Below, in pieces: positions 15,954 through 24,837 of a stretch of DNA of 44,496 bases. Numbering within the stretch: position 1 is the stretch's first letter; each line of letters starts with the position of its first letter. Both the position numbers and the translations under genes were made by a program. Source of the stretch: Cyanobacteria bacterium UBA947 (GTDB taxonomy: Bacteria > Cyanobacteriota > Vampirovibrionia > Gastranaerophilales > Gastranaerophilaceae); contig DBCX01000037.1 of assembly GCA_002293275.1 (NCBI GenBank), positions 5,704 to 50,199 on the forward strand, in the 5' to 3' direction. The notes beneath the pieces are model-generated. The model was given only the letters and a program-made list of their open reading frames with translations, was not told where the DNA came from and made no database searches.

Positions 15954-16676
15954 ATGAAATTAACTAAAAAACAAAAGAAAACGGCCGAGATGTTGGAGGG
16001 GTTTGTTCAACCGGCAACGGCTGCGGATGCGATTAAAAAATTGCAGGAAATCGCGAAAGAAACATCTAAATTCAACGAAACGGTTGAATTCCATGCACGG
16101 CTGGGGATTGACGTTCGTCAGGCTGATCAGCAAATCCGTTCAACCACGGTATTGCCGGCAGGTTTGGGTAAAACAATCCGCGTAGCGGTTGTGGCAAAAG
16201 GCGCCAAAGCGACCGAGGCAAAAGATGCGGGTGCGGATTTTTACGGCGAGGACGATTTGATTGATAAAATCGCGGGCGGCTGGTTTGAGTTTGATACGCT
16301 TATCGCAACGCCCGATATGATGGGCGCGCTGGGTAAAATAGGCCGCGTGCTTGGTCCAAAAGGCTTGATGCCGAACCCGAAAACAGGTACGGTGACGCTT
16401 GATATCGCGCGTGCCGTAAAAGATGCCAAAGCCGGTAAAGTTGAGTTCCGTGCGGATAAGCAAGGTATGATTCACGTTCCGATTGGCAAGGTTCAGTTTG
16501 CCGAAAAAGACCTGATGGTGAACTTTTCCACTCTGGCGGATGCGATTTTGAAAGCGAAACCGTCTGCTGCGAAAGGTACTTACGTCAAATCAGCTTATAT
16601 TGCGACAACGATGGGACCGGGGATTAAACTTGACCCAAAAAACATCGCGGCGGAAATTAAAGAGTTCGTATCATAG
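15954..16676 (+). CDS. rplA: 50S ribosomal protein L1
   Basis: L1 of the ribosomal stalk, 240 residues, and probable repressor of its own operon. Conserved segments include GLGKTIRVAVVAKG, MGALGKIGRVLGPKGLMPNPK and the C-terminal TTMGPGIKLD. It is full length. rplJ, rplL and rpoBC, which usually follow, are absent; tmk comes next. Confidence 0.97.
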   Translation: MKLTKKQKKTAEMLEGFVQPATAADAIKKLQEIAKETSKFNETVEFHARLGIDVRQADQQIRSTTVLPAGLGKTIRVAVVAKGAKATEAKDAGADFYGEDDLIDKIAGGWFEFDTLIATPDMMGALGKIGRVLGPKGLMPNPKTGTVTLDIARAVKDAKAGKVEFRADKQGMIHVPIGKVQFAEKDLMVNFSTLADAILKAKPSAAKGTYVKSAYIATTMGPGIKLDPKNIAAEIKEFVS

Positions 16677-16686
16677 AGCACACATC

Positions 16687-16713
16687 ACCGCACACCTGAT
16701 GCGCGGTCTTTGT
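16687..16713 (+). terminator. Weak terminator-like hairpin after rplA
   Basis: ACCGC (16687-16691) pairs with GCGGT (16703-16707) around an 11-base loop, followed by CTTTGTT. The short stem makes it a weak candidate. It overlaps the start of a TGTTAAAAT extended -10 (16711-16719) for tmk. Confidence 0.3.
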
Positions 16714-16734
16714 TAAAATTTATGAGGATTAAAA

Positions 16735-17337
16735 ATGTTCATCACGTTTGAAGGTGCGGACGGCTGCGGGAAAACCACGCAGTTGAAGCTGGCCGCGCAA
16801 TATCTGGAAAGTCAAGGCAAACAGGTCGTTGTGACGCGCGAGCCCGGGTCAACGGGTTTGGGGGTGCAGCTGCGCGAGATTTTGCTCGGGTACGATGGCG
16901 AAGTTTCATCACGTGCGGAGCAGTTCTTGTTTTTGGCTGACCGTGCGCAGCATGTTGATATGGTGATAAAACCGGCGCTTGCCGCGGGCAAAATCGTGTT
17001 GTGCGACAGGCATACCGACTCAACCACCGCGTACCAAGGGTACGGTCGCGGACTTAATTTGGAGCGGATTGATTATTTGAACAATATCACAACGGACGGG
17101 TTAAAACCGGATTTGACGATTGTTTTTGACGTGGATATTGAGACCTCGGCTGCACGTGTCGGCGCGCAAAAAGATCGGATGGAATCCGCCGGTACCGGGT
17201 TTTTCAACCGCGTGCGCCAAGGATATTTGGAGATTGCAAAACGCGAGCCGAGCCGCGTGAAAGTCGTTGATGCGGCGCGTTCAATCGAGCAAGTTCACTC
17301 TGATATTACGTCTATTATAGGCAAATCCTTGAACTGA
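16735..17337 (+). CDS. tmk: Thymidylate kinase
   Basis: Phosphorylates dTMP to dTDP. The 200-residue P-loop kinase has FEGADGCGKTTQ (Walker A, residues 5-12), the TREPGSTGLG substrate motif, and the DRHTDSTTAYQGYGRG segment (DRY/H motif). AGGA precedes the ATG, and a TGTTAAAAT extended -10 lies 15 bases before the start. Its last 43 bases overlap a convergent gene on the minus strand. Confidence 0.95.
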   Translation: MFITFEGADGCGKTTQLKLAAQYLESQGKQVVVTREPGSTGLGVQLREILLGYDGEVSSRAEQFLFLADRAQHVDMVIKPALAAGKIVLCDRHTDSTTAYQGYGRGLNLERIDYLNNITTDGLKPDLTIVFDVDIETSAARVGAQKDRMESAGTGFFNRVRQGYLEIAKREPSRVKVVDAARSIEQVHSDITSIIGKSLN

Positions 17338-17978
17338 CCGATTATGCGGGTTTTTCCGCGTGCGTTTTCGCGTGCAAGGAGCGCGCCGACCATAGCTTCC
17401 AGCTGGGACATCGGCATCATATTTGTCGGCAAATCCAGTCCGTGCTCAATTTTCAATGTTTGCTGCAAAAATTTGCAATCCGCTGGTGAGCGTTCCTTGA
17501 ACCCGGAACTCAATCTCATACTCTGGCGCGTCAGGTACAGCTCAAACCGGTTGACGGTGCAGCCTTCCCCGCCGCCTTCGGCCGACTGTCCGGAACATTT
17601 ACCCTTGAAATAATCCGCGCCGCGCGCCGCGTAGCGCTGCGTCCAGTTGTTGCGATTCGGGATTTTTTCGTTGGACATAACAAGCTGGTATGGTTTGCCC
17701 AAAATCCGCCATTTGCCGTCCAGCATTGTTTTATCCCACGGCAGCGAGATGCAAAGGTGCGAGTTTTGCAAGTGCTCAAATTTATTAAAAAACACCGTAA
17801 TCTCGTCCATTTTGTACAATTTTTCAACCGCGACGAGGTTGTTTTCTTCATCTATGACAACAATCCCGGAGTCGGTGCTGGAATTTGATGCCAAAGACAA
17901 CCCGATGTAGTATTTTGCAGTGCCGGCCGGGTTCACGGCGTCATTTGCGACAGTTCCTTTTTTCTTTTTCTTTCTCAT
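17295..17978 (-). CDS. Conserved hypothetical protein, possible RNase H-like (DUF429-type) fold
   Basis: Not firmly recognised. After a Lys-rich start (MRKKKKKGTV), KYYIGLSLASNSSTDSGIVV resembles the first strand and loop of RNase H-like/DUF429 proteins. It is followed by HLCISLPWDK (where DUF429 has a conserved acidic or Pro strand) and a C-terminal helix QLEAMVGALLARENARGK. The length is 227 residues. It follows map by 43 bases on the same strand, so it is probably the last gene of an adk-map unit. It overlaps the 3' end of tmk by 43 bases. Confidence 0.55.
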   Translation of the reverse strand: MRKKKKKGTVANDAVNPAGTAKYYIGLSLASNSSTDSGIVVIDEENNLVAVEKLYKMDEITVFFNKFEHLQNSHLCISLPWDKTMLDGKWRILGKPYQLVMSNEKIPNRNNWTQRYAARGADYFKGKCSGQSAEGGGEGCTVNRFELYLTRQSMRLSSGFKERSPADCKFLQQTLKIEHGLDLPTNMMPMSQLEAMVGALLARENARGKTRIIGQFKDLPIIDVISE

Positions 17979-18021
17979 TTAACCTCCAAAATTCGGGTTG
18001 AAATCCGGCCAACCCGATTAT

Positions 18022-18780
18022 TTACCCCTTAACCTCCAATTGCGTAAGTATGAGCGGTTCGCCATCTGTTACAAGCACGGTGTGTTCAAAATGCGCGGAC
18101 GCTTTTTGGTCAACGGTGCAGACGGTCCATTTGTCCGGCATTACTTCCACATCGTCGCCGCCAAGGTTCAGCATCGGCTCAATTGCTATGGTGTAGCCCG
18201 CTTTGAGCTGTGTTTTGTCGCCGACCTTGTAGTTGAACAAAAACGGGTCCTCGTGCATGCGCCGGCCGACCCCGTGACCGCCGTATTGGCGCACGATACC
18301 TAGTTTTTCGCGCTTTGCGACTATTTCCACCGCGCTTGAAACATCATCCAAAACGTTGCCGGCGCGCATTTGTTTTATCGCACAGAAAAGCGCCTCTTCC
18401 GTGACACACAAAAGGCGTTGTAGCTCAGGCGTAACCTTGCCAACCGGGTATGTCCAGGCAGAATCGCCGATGAACCCGCCGTATGTGGCGCCGACATCAA
18501 CGCTTATTATATCGCCTTTGTCCAAAATCACGTCCTCGCGCGGGATACCGTGGACAACCTCGTGGTTTACCGATGCGCAAATACTCGCCGGAAACCCGTT
18601 GTAACCCAAAAACGACGGTGTGGCTTTGTTTTCGCGGATTATGTTATAGGCGATGGAATCGAGCTCTTTTGTGCTGATGCCGGGCTCAATCACCTGCGCC
18701 ATTTTTTGGTGCACGAGCGCAACGATATGGCCGGCGTGGCGCATGCGTTTTATATCTTCGCGTGACTTTTTGTGTATCAC
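18022..18780 (-). CDS. map: Methionine aminopeptidase, type I
   Basis: Removes the N-terminal methionine from nascent proteins; dinuclear metal enzyme. The 252 residues show the metal ligands in order: SVDVGATYGGFIGDSAW (two Asp), GGHGVGRRMHEDP (His), AIEPM (Glu) and SAHFEHTV (Glu), plus the catalytic His in SVNHEVVHGIP. The start codon is GTG at 18780, five bases after the adk stop, so it is coupled to adk. The adk-map pair is conserved, but secY, which usually precedes it, is not here. Confidence 0.96.
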   Translation of the reverse strand: MIHKKSREDIKRMRHAGHIVALVHQKMAQVIEPGISTKELDSIAYNIIRENKATPSFLGYNGFPASICASVNHEVVHGIPREDVILDKGDIISVDVGATYGGFIGDSAWTYPVGKVTPELQRLLCVTEEALFCAIKQMRAGNVLDDVSSAVEIVAKREKLGIVRQYGGHGVGRRMHEDPFLFNYKVGDKTQLKAGYTIAIEPMLNLGGDDVEVMPDKWTVCTVDQKASAHFEHTVLVTDGEPLILTQLEVKG

Positions 18781-18785
18781 GCCGC

Positions 18786-19439
18786 CTACCCAATCGCCTC
18801 TTGTAATCTGTTCCAGATTTCTTCCACACTGCCTTGCGCATCAAGGTTTTTAAGCACGCCCTTTTGCTTGTAGTATTCAACCAGCGGTGCGGTTTCGTTG
18901 AAATATGTTTCAAAGCGCGCGCGTGCGGTTTCTTCGTTATCGTCTTTACGCTGGGTGAGTTCGCCGCCGCAATCGCAGATGCCGTCTTGTTTAGGTTTGA
19001 GCGTTTTCAGGTTGTAGATTTTACCGCAAGCCGCGCACGAACGGCGATAAATTATGCGCTCTAACAGAACATCTTGCGGGATGTCAAAGTAGATTACCTT
19101 GAAGTCAACCGGGTTTGCGCCGTCAATTTCGGTACGAATTGTTTCAAGGATGTTTGCCTGTTCAACGCTGCGCGGGAACCCGTCAAGGATAAACCCGTTT
19201 GCGCAATCGGCTTGGAGCAGGCGGTTTTTAATAATTGCGGCAACGATTTCCACGGGCACAAGCGCGCCTTTTTCGATGTAAGATTTTGCCTCAATGCCTT
19301 CGGGTGTTCCGCCCTGGATAGCTGCGCGCAAAAGCGAGCCGGTATCAACGTGCGGCAGGCCCATTTCCTGCGACAGTCTTGATGTTTGTGTGCCTTTGCC
19401 GCTTGCCGGCGGCCCTAAAAATACTAATTCTTTTTTCAT
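18786..19439 (-). CDS. adk: Adenylate kinase (long form, zinc-type LID)
   Basis: Interconverts ATP + AMP and 2 ADP. Walker A GPPASGKGTQ at residues 8-17, the NMP-binding TGSLLRAA segment, and FILDGFPRSVEQA. The LID carries CAACGKIYN, then GICDCGG: cysteines as in zinc adenylate kinases, but the second pair is C-D-C rather than C-x2-C, one residue short. The C-terminal QRKDDNEETARAR is standard. AAAGGAGAG precedes the ATG, with TACAAT upstream as a likely -10. It is the first gene of the adk-map unit. Confidence 0.95.
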   Translation of the reverse strand: MKKELVFLGPPASGKGTQTSRLSQEMGLPHVDTGSLLRAAIQGGTPEGIEAKSYIEKGALVPVEIVAAIIKNRLLQADCANGFILDGFPRSVEQANILETIRTEIDGANPVDFKVIYFDIPQDVLLERIIYRRSCAACGKIYNLKTLKPKQDGICDCGGELTQRKDDNEETARARFETYFNETAPLVEYYKQKGVLKNLDAQGSVEEIWNRLQEAIG

Positions 19440-19496
19440 TTTTCTCTCCTTTTATATACTATTGTAAAATTCAGGTGAAACCCCCTTCATTTACCC

Positions 19497-21944
19497 CTAC
19501 GTATCAATATTTGTCGCGTACGCTGCGTTGGTTTCAATAAAGTTTCTGCGCGGCGCAACGTTGTCACCCATCAGCACGTCAAACAGCTGGTCACAAAGTG
19601 CCGCATCTTCCACACTCACTTTCAAAAGCGTGCGTGTTGCAGGGTCCATAGTAGTTTCCCAAAGCTGCTGCGGCATCATCTCGCCGAGCCCTTTGAACCG
19701 TTGGATGCTCATGCCTTTTGACCCGCGCTCGTCAACGATTTTTTGCAGCTGCTCGTAAGAGCTCACCTCATAGCGCTCGGTTTCGGTTTCCAACAGCAGG
19801 GTTTGCTCCTCCTCAATAAGAAAATCGCGGATAAGCGGGTATGCCGACTTTAAACGCTTGAATTCGGACGACTTGATAACAGCCTGATTGATTTTTAGCT
19901 GCTCATCACCTGCGCCGTCTAATCGGATGGAATAGCGCGCCACTTCTGCGTTGTAGTGGACAGAAACCACGTAATTGCCCGCGTTGTGGTCTTTCAGGTA
20001 GTGTTGCAGATACTCAACGGTCTTGTTCATCGCCGTTTGGTCCTCAAAATCCTCCGGCGTAACCTCGGAACGCACCAGCCCGCGCAGGAATACCGCCGGA
20101 TACCCGTTCAAAATCGGGTTGTTGTAAGAGTTGTAGAACCCTGACATGTTTTTCAATAGCTCCAAAAGCCCGTCAGATGTGACCGTTTTGGTTTTGGATT
20201 TGTTGGAAAGGCTGACAGACTTGATTCCGCGCTCTTTGAGCATCTTGTCCAGCGCGCGCTCGTCATACAGATATTCGCTTTGCTTGCCGGCCGTAATTTT
20301 ATAAAGCGGCGGCTGCGCGATATAGACGTAACCGTTGTCCAGCAAGGGTTTTGCGTACCGGAAGAAGAACGTCAAAAGCAGCGTTCTGATATGCGCGCCG
20401 TCCACGTCCGCATCGGTCATGATAATGATTTTGTGGTAACGAAGCTTTTCAATGTCAACATCGTCCTCGTTTTTGCTGATGTTAATCCCGAACGCCTGCA
20501 CCATCGCCTGGATTTCGGCGTTCCCGTAAATTTTGTCCAGCCGTGCGCGCTCAACGTTCAGGATTTTGCCGCGCAGCGGCAGAATCGCCTGAAACATTCT
20601 GTTTCTGCCCTGTTTAGCCGAGCCGCCCGCAGAATCACCCTCAACGATGTAGATTTCGCAGTTTTCGGGCTCGCGGTTGGAACAGTCGGCAAGTTTGCCG
20701 GGCAAGGTGGAGCTTTCCAGCGCGGATTTGCGCCGCGTAAGCTCACGCGCTTTACGTGCGGCCTCGCGCGCACGCTGCGCTTGCAGCGTTTTTTCAATAA
20801 TTATTTTCGCCATTTTCGGGTTAAACTCAAGCCATTCGGTCAATTTGTCGCGCACGGCGTCCTGCGTTGCGCCCATTGCCTCTTGCGAGCCGAGTTTCTC
20901 TTTGGTCTGGCCCTCAAACTCGGGGTTGGGGAGCTTTACGCTGACAATCGCGGTCAAACCTTCACGCACATCGTCGCCTGACAGATTTTGGTCAGAGTCT
21001 TTTAGGATATTATTTTTGCGCGCATAATCGTTCAAAACCCGCGTGATTGCGTTACGAAAGCCTGTCAGGTGCGTCCCGCCAGAGTGCGTGTTGATGTTAT
21101 TGGCAAAGCTCAAAACATTCTCGTTGTAAGCGTCCGTGTACTGCATCGCAACCTCAATTTGCATATTGTCAACGGTTTTGTCCATATAGATGACAGTATC
21201 GTGCAGCCCTGTCTTGTTTTTGTTCAAAAACTCCACATAGCTTGCAATCCCGCCGACGTAGTGGAAAGTTTCTTCCTCATCGGATTTTTTGTTGACGAAG
21301 ATTATTTTAAGCCCCTTGTTAAGGAACGCCATCTCGCGCAGGCGGTTCGCAATAACATCTGTGTCCATAACAATCGTGTCGGTAAAGATCTCCGGGTCAG
21401 GCCAAAACGTCGTTGTGGTGCCTGTTTTGTCGGTTGCCTCGCCCTTTTCAACCGGTGCAACCGGCTCACCGCGCATATATTCCTGCCGCCAGACAAACCC
21501 CTGACGCGAAACCTCAACGGTATATTTTTCGGAAAGCGCGTTAACAACCGATGCGCCAACCCCGTGAAGCCCGCCTGATACCTTGTAGCCGCCGTCACCG
21601 AACTTTCCGCCCGCGTGCAGCACGGTGTGGACGATTTCCAGCGCCGATTTGCCGCTGTCAGGCTTGACGTCAACCGGAATCCCGCGGCCGTTGTCCTGAA
21701 CGGTCACGCTGTTATCTTTGTTAATAATTACATAGATATCCGTACAATAGCCGGCAAGCGCCTCATCAATTGAGTTATCAACGATTTCGTAAACGCAGTG
21801 GTGCAGCCCGCGCTGTGAGGTTGAACCGATATACATGCCCGGCCGCAGCCTTACGGCCTCTAACCCTTCCAAAACGCGGATGTTGCTTGCCCCATACTCC
21901 GCATTCGTCGCTATTTCTATCGTATTTGTACCTTCTTCGGTCAT
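19497..21944 (-). CDS. gyrB: DNA gyrase subunit B
   Basis: ATPase and TOPRIM subunit of gyrase, which introduces negative supercoils. Seen: the GHKL ATP-binding NSIDEALAGYC and DNGRGIPVDV, HAGGKF...GGLHGVGASVVNAL, the TOPRIM start EGDSAGGSAKQGRNR and MTDADVDGAHIRTL, and the C-terminal RFKGLGEMMPQQLWETTMDP. At 815 residues it is about 170 longer than Firmicute GyrB. The extra material lies between the YIAQPPLYKI segment and RFKGLGEM, the place where Gram-negative GyrB has its insertion. GGGGGAG precedes the ATG. It is divergent from clpC and its promoter forms half of a palindrome. Confidence 0.96.
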   Translation of the reverse strand: MTEEGTNTIEIATNAEYGASNIRVLEGLEAVRLRPGMYIGSTSQRGLHHCVYEIVDNSIDEALAGYCTDIYVIINKDNSVTVQDNGRGIPVDVKPDSGKSALEIVHTVLHAGGKFGDGGYKVSGGLHGVGASVVNALSEKYTVEVSRQGFVWRQEYMRGEPVAPVEKGEATDKTGTTTTFWPDPEIFTDTIVMDTDVIANRLREMAFLNKGLKIIFVNKKSDEEETFHYVGGIASYVEFLNKNKTGLHDTVIYMDKTVDNMQIEVAMQYTDAYNENVLSFANNINTHSGGTHLTGFRNAITRVLNDYARKNNILKDSDQNLSGDDVREGLTAIVSVKLPNPEFEGQTKEKLGSQEAMGATQDAVRDKLTEWLEFNPKMAKIIIEKTLQAQRAREAARKARELTRRKSALESSTLPGKLADCSNREPENCEIYIVEGDSAGGSAKQGRNRMFQAILPLRGKILNVERARLDKIYGNAEIQAMVQAFGINISKNEDDVDIEKLRYHKIIIMTDADVDGAHIRTLLLTFFFRYAKPLLDNGYVYIAQPPLYKITAGKQSEYLYDERALDKMLKERGIKSVSLSNKSKTKTVTSDGLLELLKNMSGFYNSYNNPILNGYPAVFLRGLVRSEVTPEDFEDQTAMNKTVEYLQHYLKDHNAGNYVVSVHYNAEVARYSIRLDGAGDEQLKINQAVIKSSEFKRLKSAYPLIRDFLIEEEQTLLLETETERYEVSSYEQLQKIVDERGSKGMSIQRFKGLGEMMPQQLWETTMDPATRTLLKVSVEDAALCDQLFDVLMGDNVAPRRNFIETNAAYATNIDT

Positions 21945-21974
21945 TTCTCCCCCTAATCTTTATTGTTAATTATT

Positions 21975-22004
21975 ATTGTACCACAAAAAAATTTGTGGTA
22001 TACT
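21975..22004. promoter_or_regulatory. Palindromic divergent promoter of gyrB and clpC
   Basis: TACCACAAA (21979-21987) and TTTGTGGTA (21992-22000) are perfect inverted arms around AAAA. Each arm is part of an extended -10: minus strand TGGTACAAT (hexamer 21980-21975) for gyrB, plus strand TGGTATACT (hexamer 21999-22004) for clpC. The hexamers are so close that two polymerases could not bind together. Confidence 0.6.
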
Positions 22005-22023
22005 ATCTTTAAGAGAGGTTAAT

Positions 22024-24540
22024 ATGTTCGAACGGTTCACGGAAAAGGCAATCAAGGTAATAATGCTGGCGCAGGAGGAAGCAAGACGGCTGGGACACAA
22101 CTTTGTCGGCACAGAGCAGGTTTTGCTCGGTTTAATCGGCGAGGGCACCGGCGCTGCGGCAAAAACGCTTAAATCAATGGGTGTTACACTGAAAGACGCG
22201 CGCGCAGAGGTTGAAAAGATTATCGGGCGCGGCTCGGGCTTTGTTGCCGTGGAAATTCCGTTCACACCGCGCGCAAAACGCGTGCTGGAACTGTCATGGG
22301 ATGAGGCGCGTCAGCTCGGACACAATTATATCGGCACAGAACACCTTTTGCTTGGCCTAATCCGTGAGGGTGAAGGCGTTGCGGCACGTGTTTTGGAGAA
22401 TTTGGGCGTTGATTTGAACAAAATCAGGAGCAATGTTGTCAAAATGCTCGGCGAGAGTAAACCGACAGCTACCGCAGGCAGTACCTCAAGCAGCAGTTCG
22501 TCGTCTTCGTCAAGCAGCGGCGGCAAAACAAAAACCCCGAGTCTTGATGAGTTTGGGCGCGATTTGACACTCGCTGCAGCAGAGCTCCGGCTTGACCCTG
22601 TTGTCGGCCGCGAAAAAGAAATTGAGCGCGTTATCCAAATCCTTGCGCGCCGTACAAAAAACAACCCCGTCCTCATTGGCGAGCCGGGCGTTGGTAAAAC
22701 AGCTGTTGCCGAAGGGCTTGCACTTCGGATTGTGAACGCGGAGGTTCCGGATATCCTTGACGGTAAAAAGGTTATCCAGCTTGATATGGGATTGCTTGTT
22801 GCGGGTACAAAATACCGCGGCGAGTTTGAAGAACGGCTTAAAAAAATCATGGACGAAATCCGTCAGGCCGGCAACATAATTCTTGTAATTGACGAAATGC
22901 ACACGCTGATTGGCGCGGGCGCCGCAGAAGGTGCAATTGACGCGGCAAATATTTTGAAACCTGCGCTGTCGCGTGGTGAGATTCAGGTAATCGGTGCCAC
23001 AACGCTTGATGAATACAGAAAATACGTTGAAAAAGACTCTGCGCTTGAACGTCGGTTCCAGTCGGTAATCATTGATCAACCAACCGTTGACGAGAGTATT
23101 GAAATCATAAGAGGCCTTAAACCGCGCTACGAAGACCACCACAAGCTGATAATTTCGGACGAATCAATCATCGCGGCGGTCAAATTGTCTGACAAATACA
23201 TCACAGACCGGTTTTTGCCGGATAAAGCAATTGATGTAATTGACGAGGCCAGCTCAAAAGTGCGTTTGAAAGTCGCATCAACCTCACCCGAGGGCAAAGA
23301 GCTTGAAAAAGACCTGCGCGCGCTTATCAAAGAAAAAGAGGACGCGATTCGCAACCAGGAGTTTGAGCTTGCATCGCAGTTGCGCGACGACGAGGCGGAT
23401 ATGAAAGACAAAATCCGCGAGGTTGCGGCAAAATACCGCGAGGAGCACGAGGCGAACAAGCCGACCGTGACGGAAGAAGACGTCGCAGGCGTAATCTCAA
23501 TCATGACGGGCGTTCCGGTGACAAAACTCACCGAAGGCGAGAGCGACAGGCTGCTTAACCTTGAAAAAGTGCTGCACGAGCGCGTAATCGGACAAAACGA
23601 TGCGGTAACCGCGATTTCCAAAGCAATACGCCGTGCGCGTGTGGGCTTAAAATCACCGAACCGCCCAATCGGAAGCTTTATTTTCTCAGGTCCCACAGGT
23701 GTCGGTAAAACCGAGCTTGCAAAAGCGCTGGCTGAAGCGATGTTCGGCTCGGAAGATAACATGATTCGCGTTGATATGTCAGAGTTTATGGAAAAACATT
23801 CAACCGCGAAGCTTATCGGCTCGCCTCCGGGGTATGTCGGTTACGACGACGGCGGCCATATGACAGAGACCGTGCGCAAAAAGCCGTATTCTGTTATACT
23901 TTTTGACGAGATTGAAAAAGCGCACCCCGATGTGTTCAACATTATGCTCCAAATCCTTGATGACGGGCGCCTGACGGACGCAAAAGGCCGCCATATTAAC
24001 TTTAAAAACACGGTCATTATTATGACCTCAAACGTCGGTGCAAGCCAGATTGCAAACACCGGCCGGCTCGGGTTCGGCACGGGCTCGGATGAGAGCAAAG
24101 ACAAATACGACCGGCTCAAAGACACTGTTGGCGAGGAGATGAAAAAGGCGTTCAGACCGGAGTTTTTAAACCGGATTGACGAAACAATCGTGTTTGCGCA
24201 CTTGAACAAGGAAGAAATCCGTCAAATCGTTGATTTGATGATGAAGGATTTGCTCAAACGCCTGTCCGAGCGCGGGTTGTCGCTTGAAGTTACCGATGAG
24301 GTCAAAGACCATCTGGCAGACGCCGGATACTCAGAGGCTTACGGTGCGAGGCCGCTGCGGCGCCTTATCCAGCGCAAGATTGAGGACGAACTGGCGGAAG
24401 AAATTTTGTCCGGCAAATACACCGAGGGCGACACCATCAAGTTGACGCTTATGGATGACAAGATTACGTTTGAAAAAGCCAAAGGCGGCAAAAAGGCTAA
24501 AAAGGAAGGCGAAGCTGCGGGAGAAACTATTTCTGGTTAA
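22024..24540 (+). CDS. clpC: ATP-dependent Clp protease ATPase subunit ClpC
   Basis: AAA+ unfoldase that feeds ClpP. In 838 residues: two N-terminal Clp repeats (FERFTEKAIKVIMLAQEEAR; TPRAKRVLELSWDEARQLG), an 11-serine linker near residues 156-166 written with mixed codons, a first AAA domain with GEPGVGKTAVAEGLA, a UVR-type middle segment (EDAIRNQEFELASQLRDDEAD), a second AAA domain with GPTGVGKTELAKAL, and the ClpP-contact loop LGFGTG. The start at 22024 was chosen because AGAGAGG precedes it; 16 upstream residues would come from the promoter. Its 3' end overlaps a small convergent HTH gene by 14 bases. Confidence 0.96.
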   Translation: MFERFTEKAIKVIMLAQEEARRLGHNFVGTEQVLLGLIGEGTGAAAKTLKSMGVTLKDARAEVEKIIGRGSGFVAVEIPFTPRAKRVLELSWDEARQLGHNYIGTEHLLLGLIREGEGVAARVLENLGVDLNKIRSNVVKMLGESKPTATAGSTSSSSSSSSSSSGGKTKTPSLDEFGRDLTLAAAELRLDPVVGREKEIERVIQILARRTKNNPVLIGEPGVGKTAVAEGLALRIVNAEVPDILDGKKVIQLDMGLLVAGTKYRGEFEERLKKIMDEIRQAGNIILVIDEMHTLIGAGAAEGAIDAANILKPALSRGEIQVIGATTLDEYRKYVEKDSALERRFQSVIIDQPTVDESIEIIRGLKPRYEDHHKLIISDESIIAAVKLSDKYITDRFLPDKAIDVIDEASSKVRLKVASTSPEGKELEKDLRALIKEKEDAIRNQEFELASQLRDDEADMKDKIREVAAKYREEHEANKPTVTEEDVAGVISIMTGVPVTKLTEGESDRLLNLEKVLHERVIGQNDAVTAISKAIRRARVGLKSPNRPIGSFIFSGPTGVGKTELAKALAEAMFGSEDNMIRVDMSEFMEKHSTAKLIGSPPGYVGYDDGGHMTETVRKKPYSVILFDEIEKAHPDVFNIMLQILDDGRLTDAKGRHINFKNTVIIMTSNVGASQIANTGRLGFGTGSDESKDKYDRLKDTVGEEMKKAFRPEFLNRIDETIVFAHLNKEEIRQIVDLMMKDLLKRLSERGLSLEVTDEVKDHLADAGYSEAYGARPLRRLIQRKIEDELAEEILSGKYTEGDTIKLTLMDDKITFEKAKGGKKAKKEGEAAGETISG

Positions 24541-24733
24541 GTTCTAATTTGTAGTCAACAATTTTGGCTATGAGTTTAAGGTCTTTATACGAGATTGATT
24601 CGCGTCGAATTTTGTTTGAAAGGTTTGCCAGGGAGTATTTCTTTTCAAGCTTGATACTCAGCTGCTCGGCCAGCCATGTCATGGTTTTGCCTTTCTTATA
24701 TAAAATCTCTTTTAATTCTGAAATAAGTCTCAT
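24527..24733 (-). CDS. Small HTH DNA-binding protein (DUF6471/XRE-like)
   Basis: A 68-residue protein that is essentially one helix-turn-helix: MTWLAEQLSIKLE, then YSLANLSNKIRRESISYKDL, then LIAKIVDYKLEL. This resembles phage repressor-type domains of the DUF6471 kind. No Shine-Dalgarno precedes the ATG; instead a TTATAT-like -10 ends only a few bases upstream, so a leaderless mRNA is likely, as for lambda cI. It is divergent from the LuxR-type HTH gene at 24838, which it may control (inferred). Confidence 0.65.
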   Translation of the reverse strand: MRLISELKEILYKKGKTMTWLAEQLSIKLEKKYSLANLSNKIRRESISYKDLKLIAKIVDYKLELNQK

Positions 24734-24773
24734 TACTATATAATGACAATTTTTGATTTTAAATTCAATCCTA

Positions 24774-24801
24774 TTGACAACTTTAAATAGTATTGTATAA
24801 T
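24774..24801 (+). promoter_or_regulatory. Promoter of the LuxR-type HTH gene at 24838
   Basis: TTGACA at 24774-24779, a 16-base spacer, and TATAAT at 24796-24801. The surrounding CCTATTGACAA followed by TTTAA is repeated in front of the paralogous gene at 30732. Confidence 0.75.
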
Positions 24802-24837
24802 ATAAACGTATAAGTTTAATAAAAATAAGGAGTCAAA

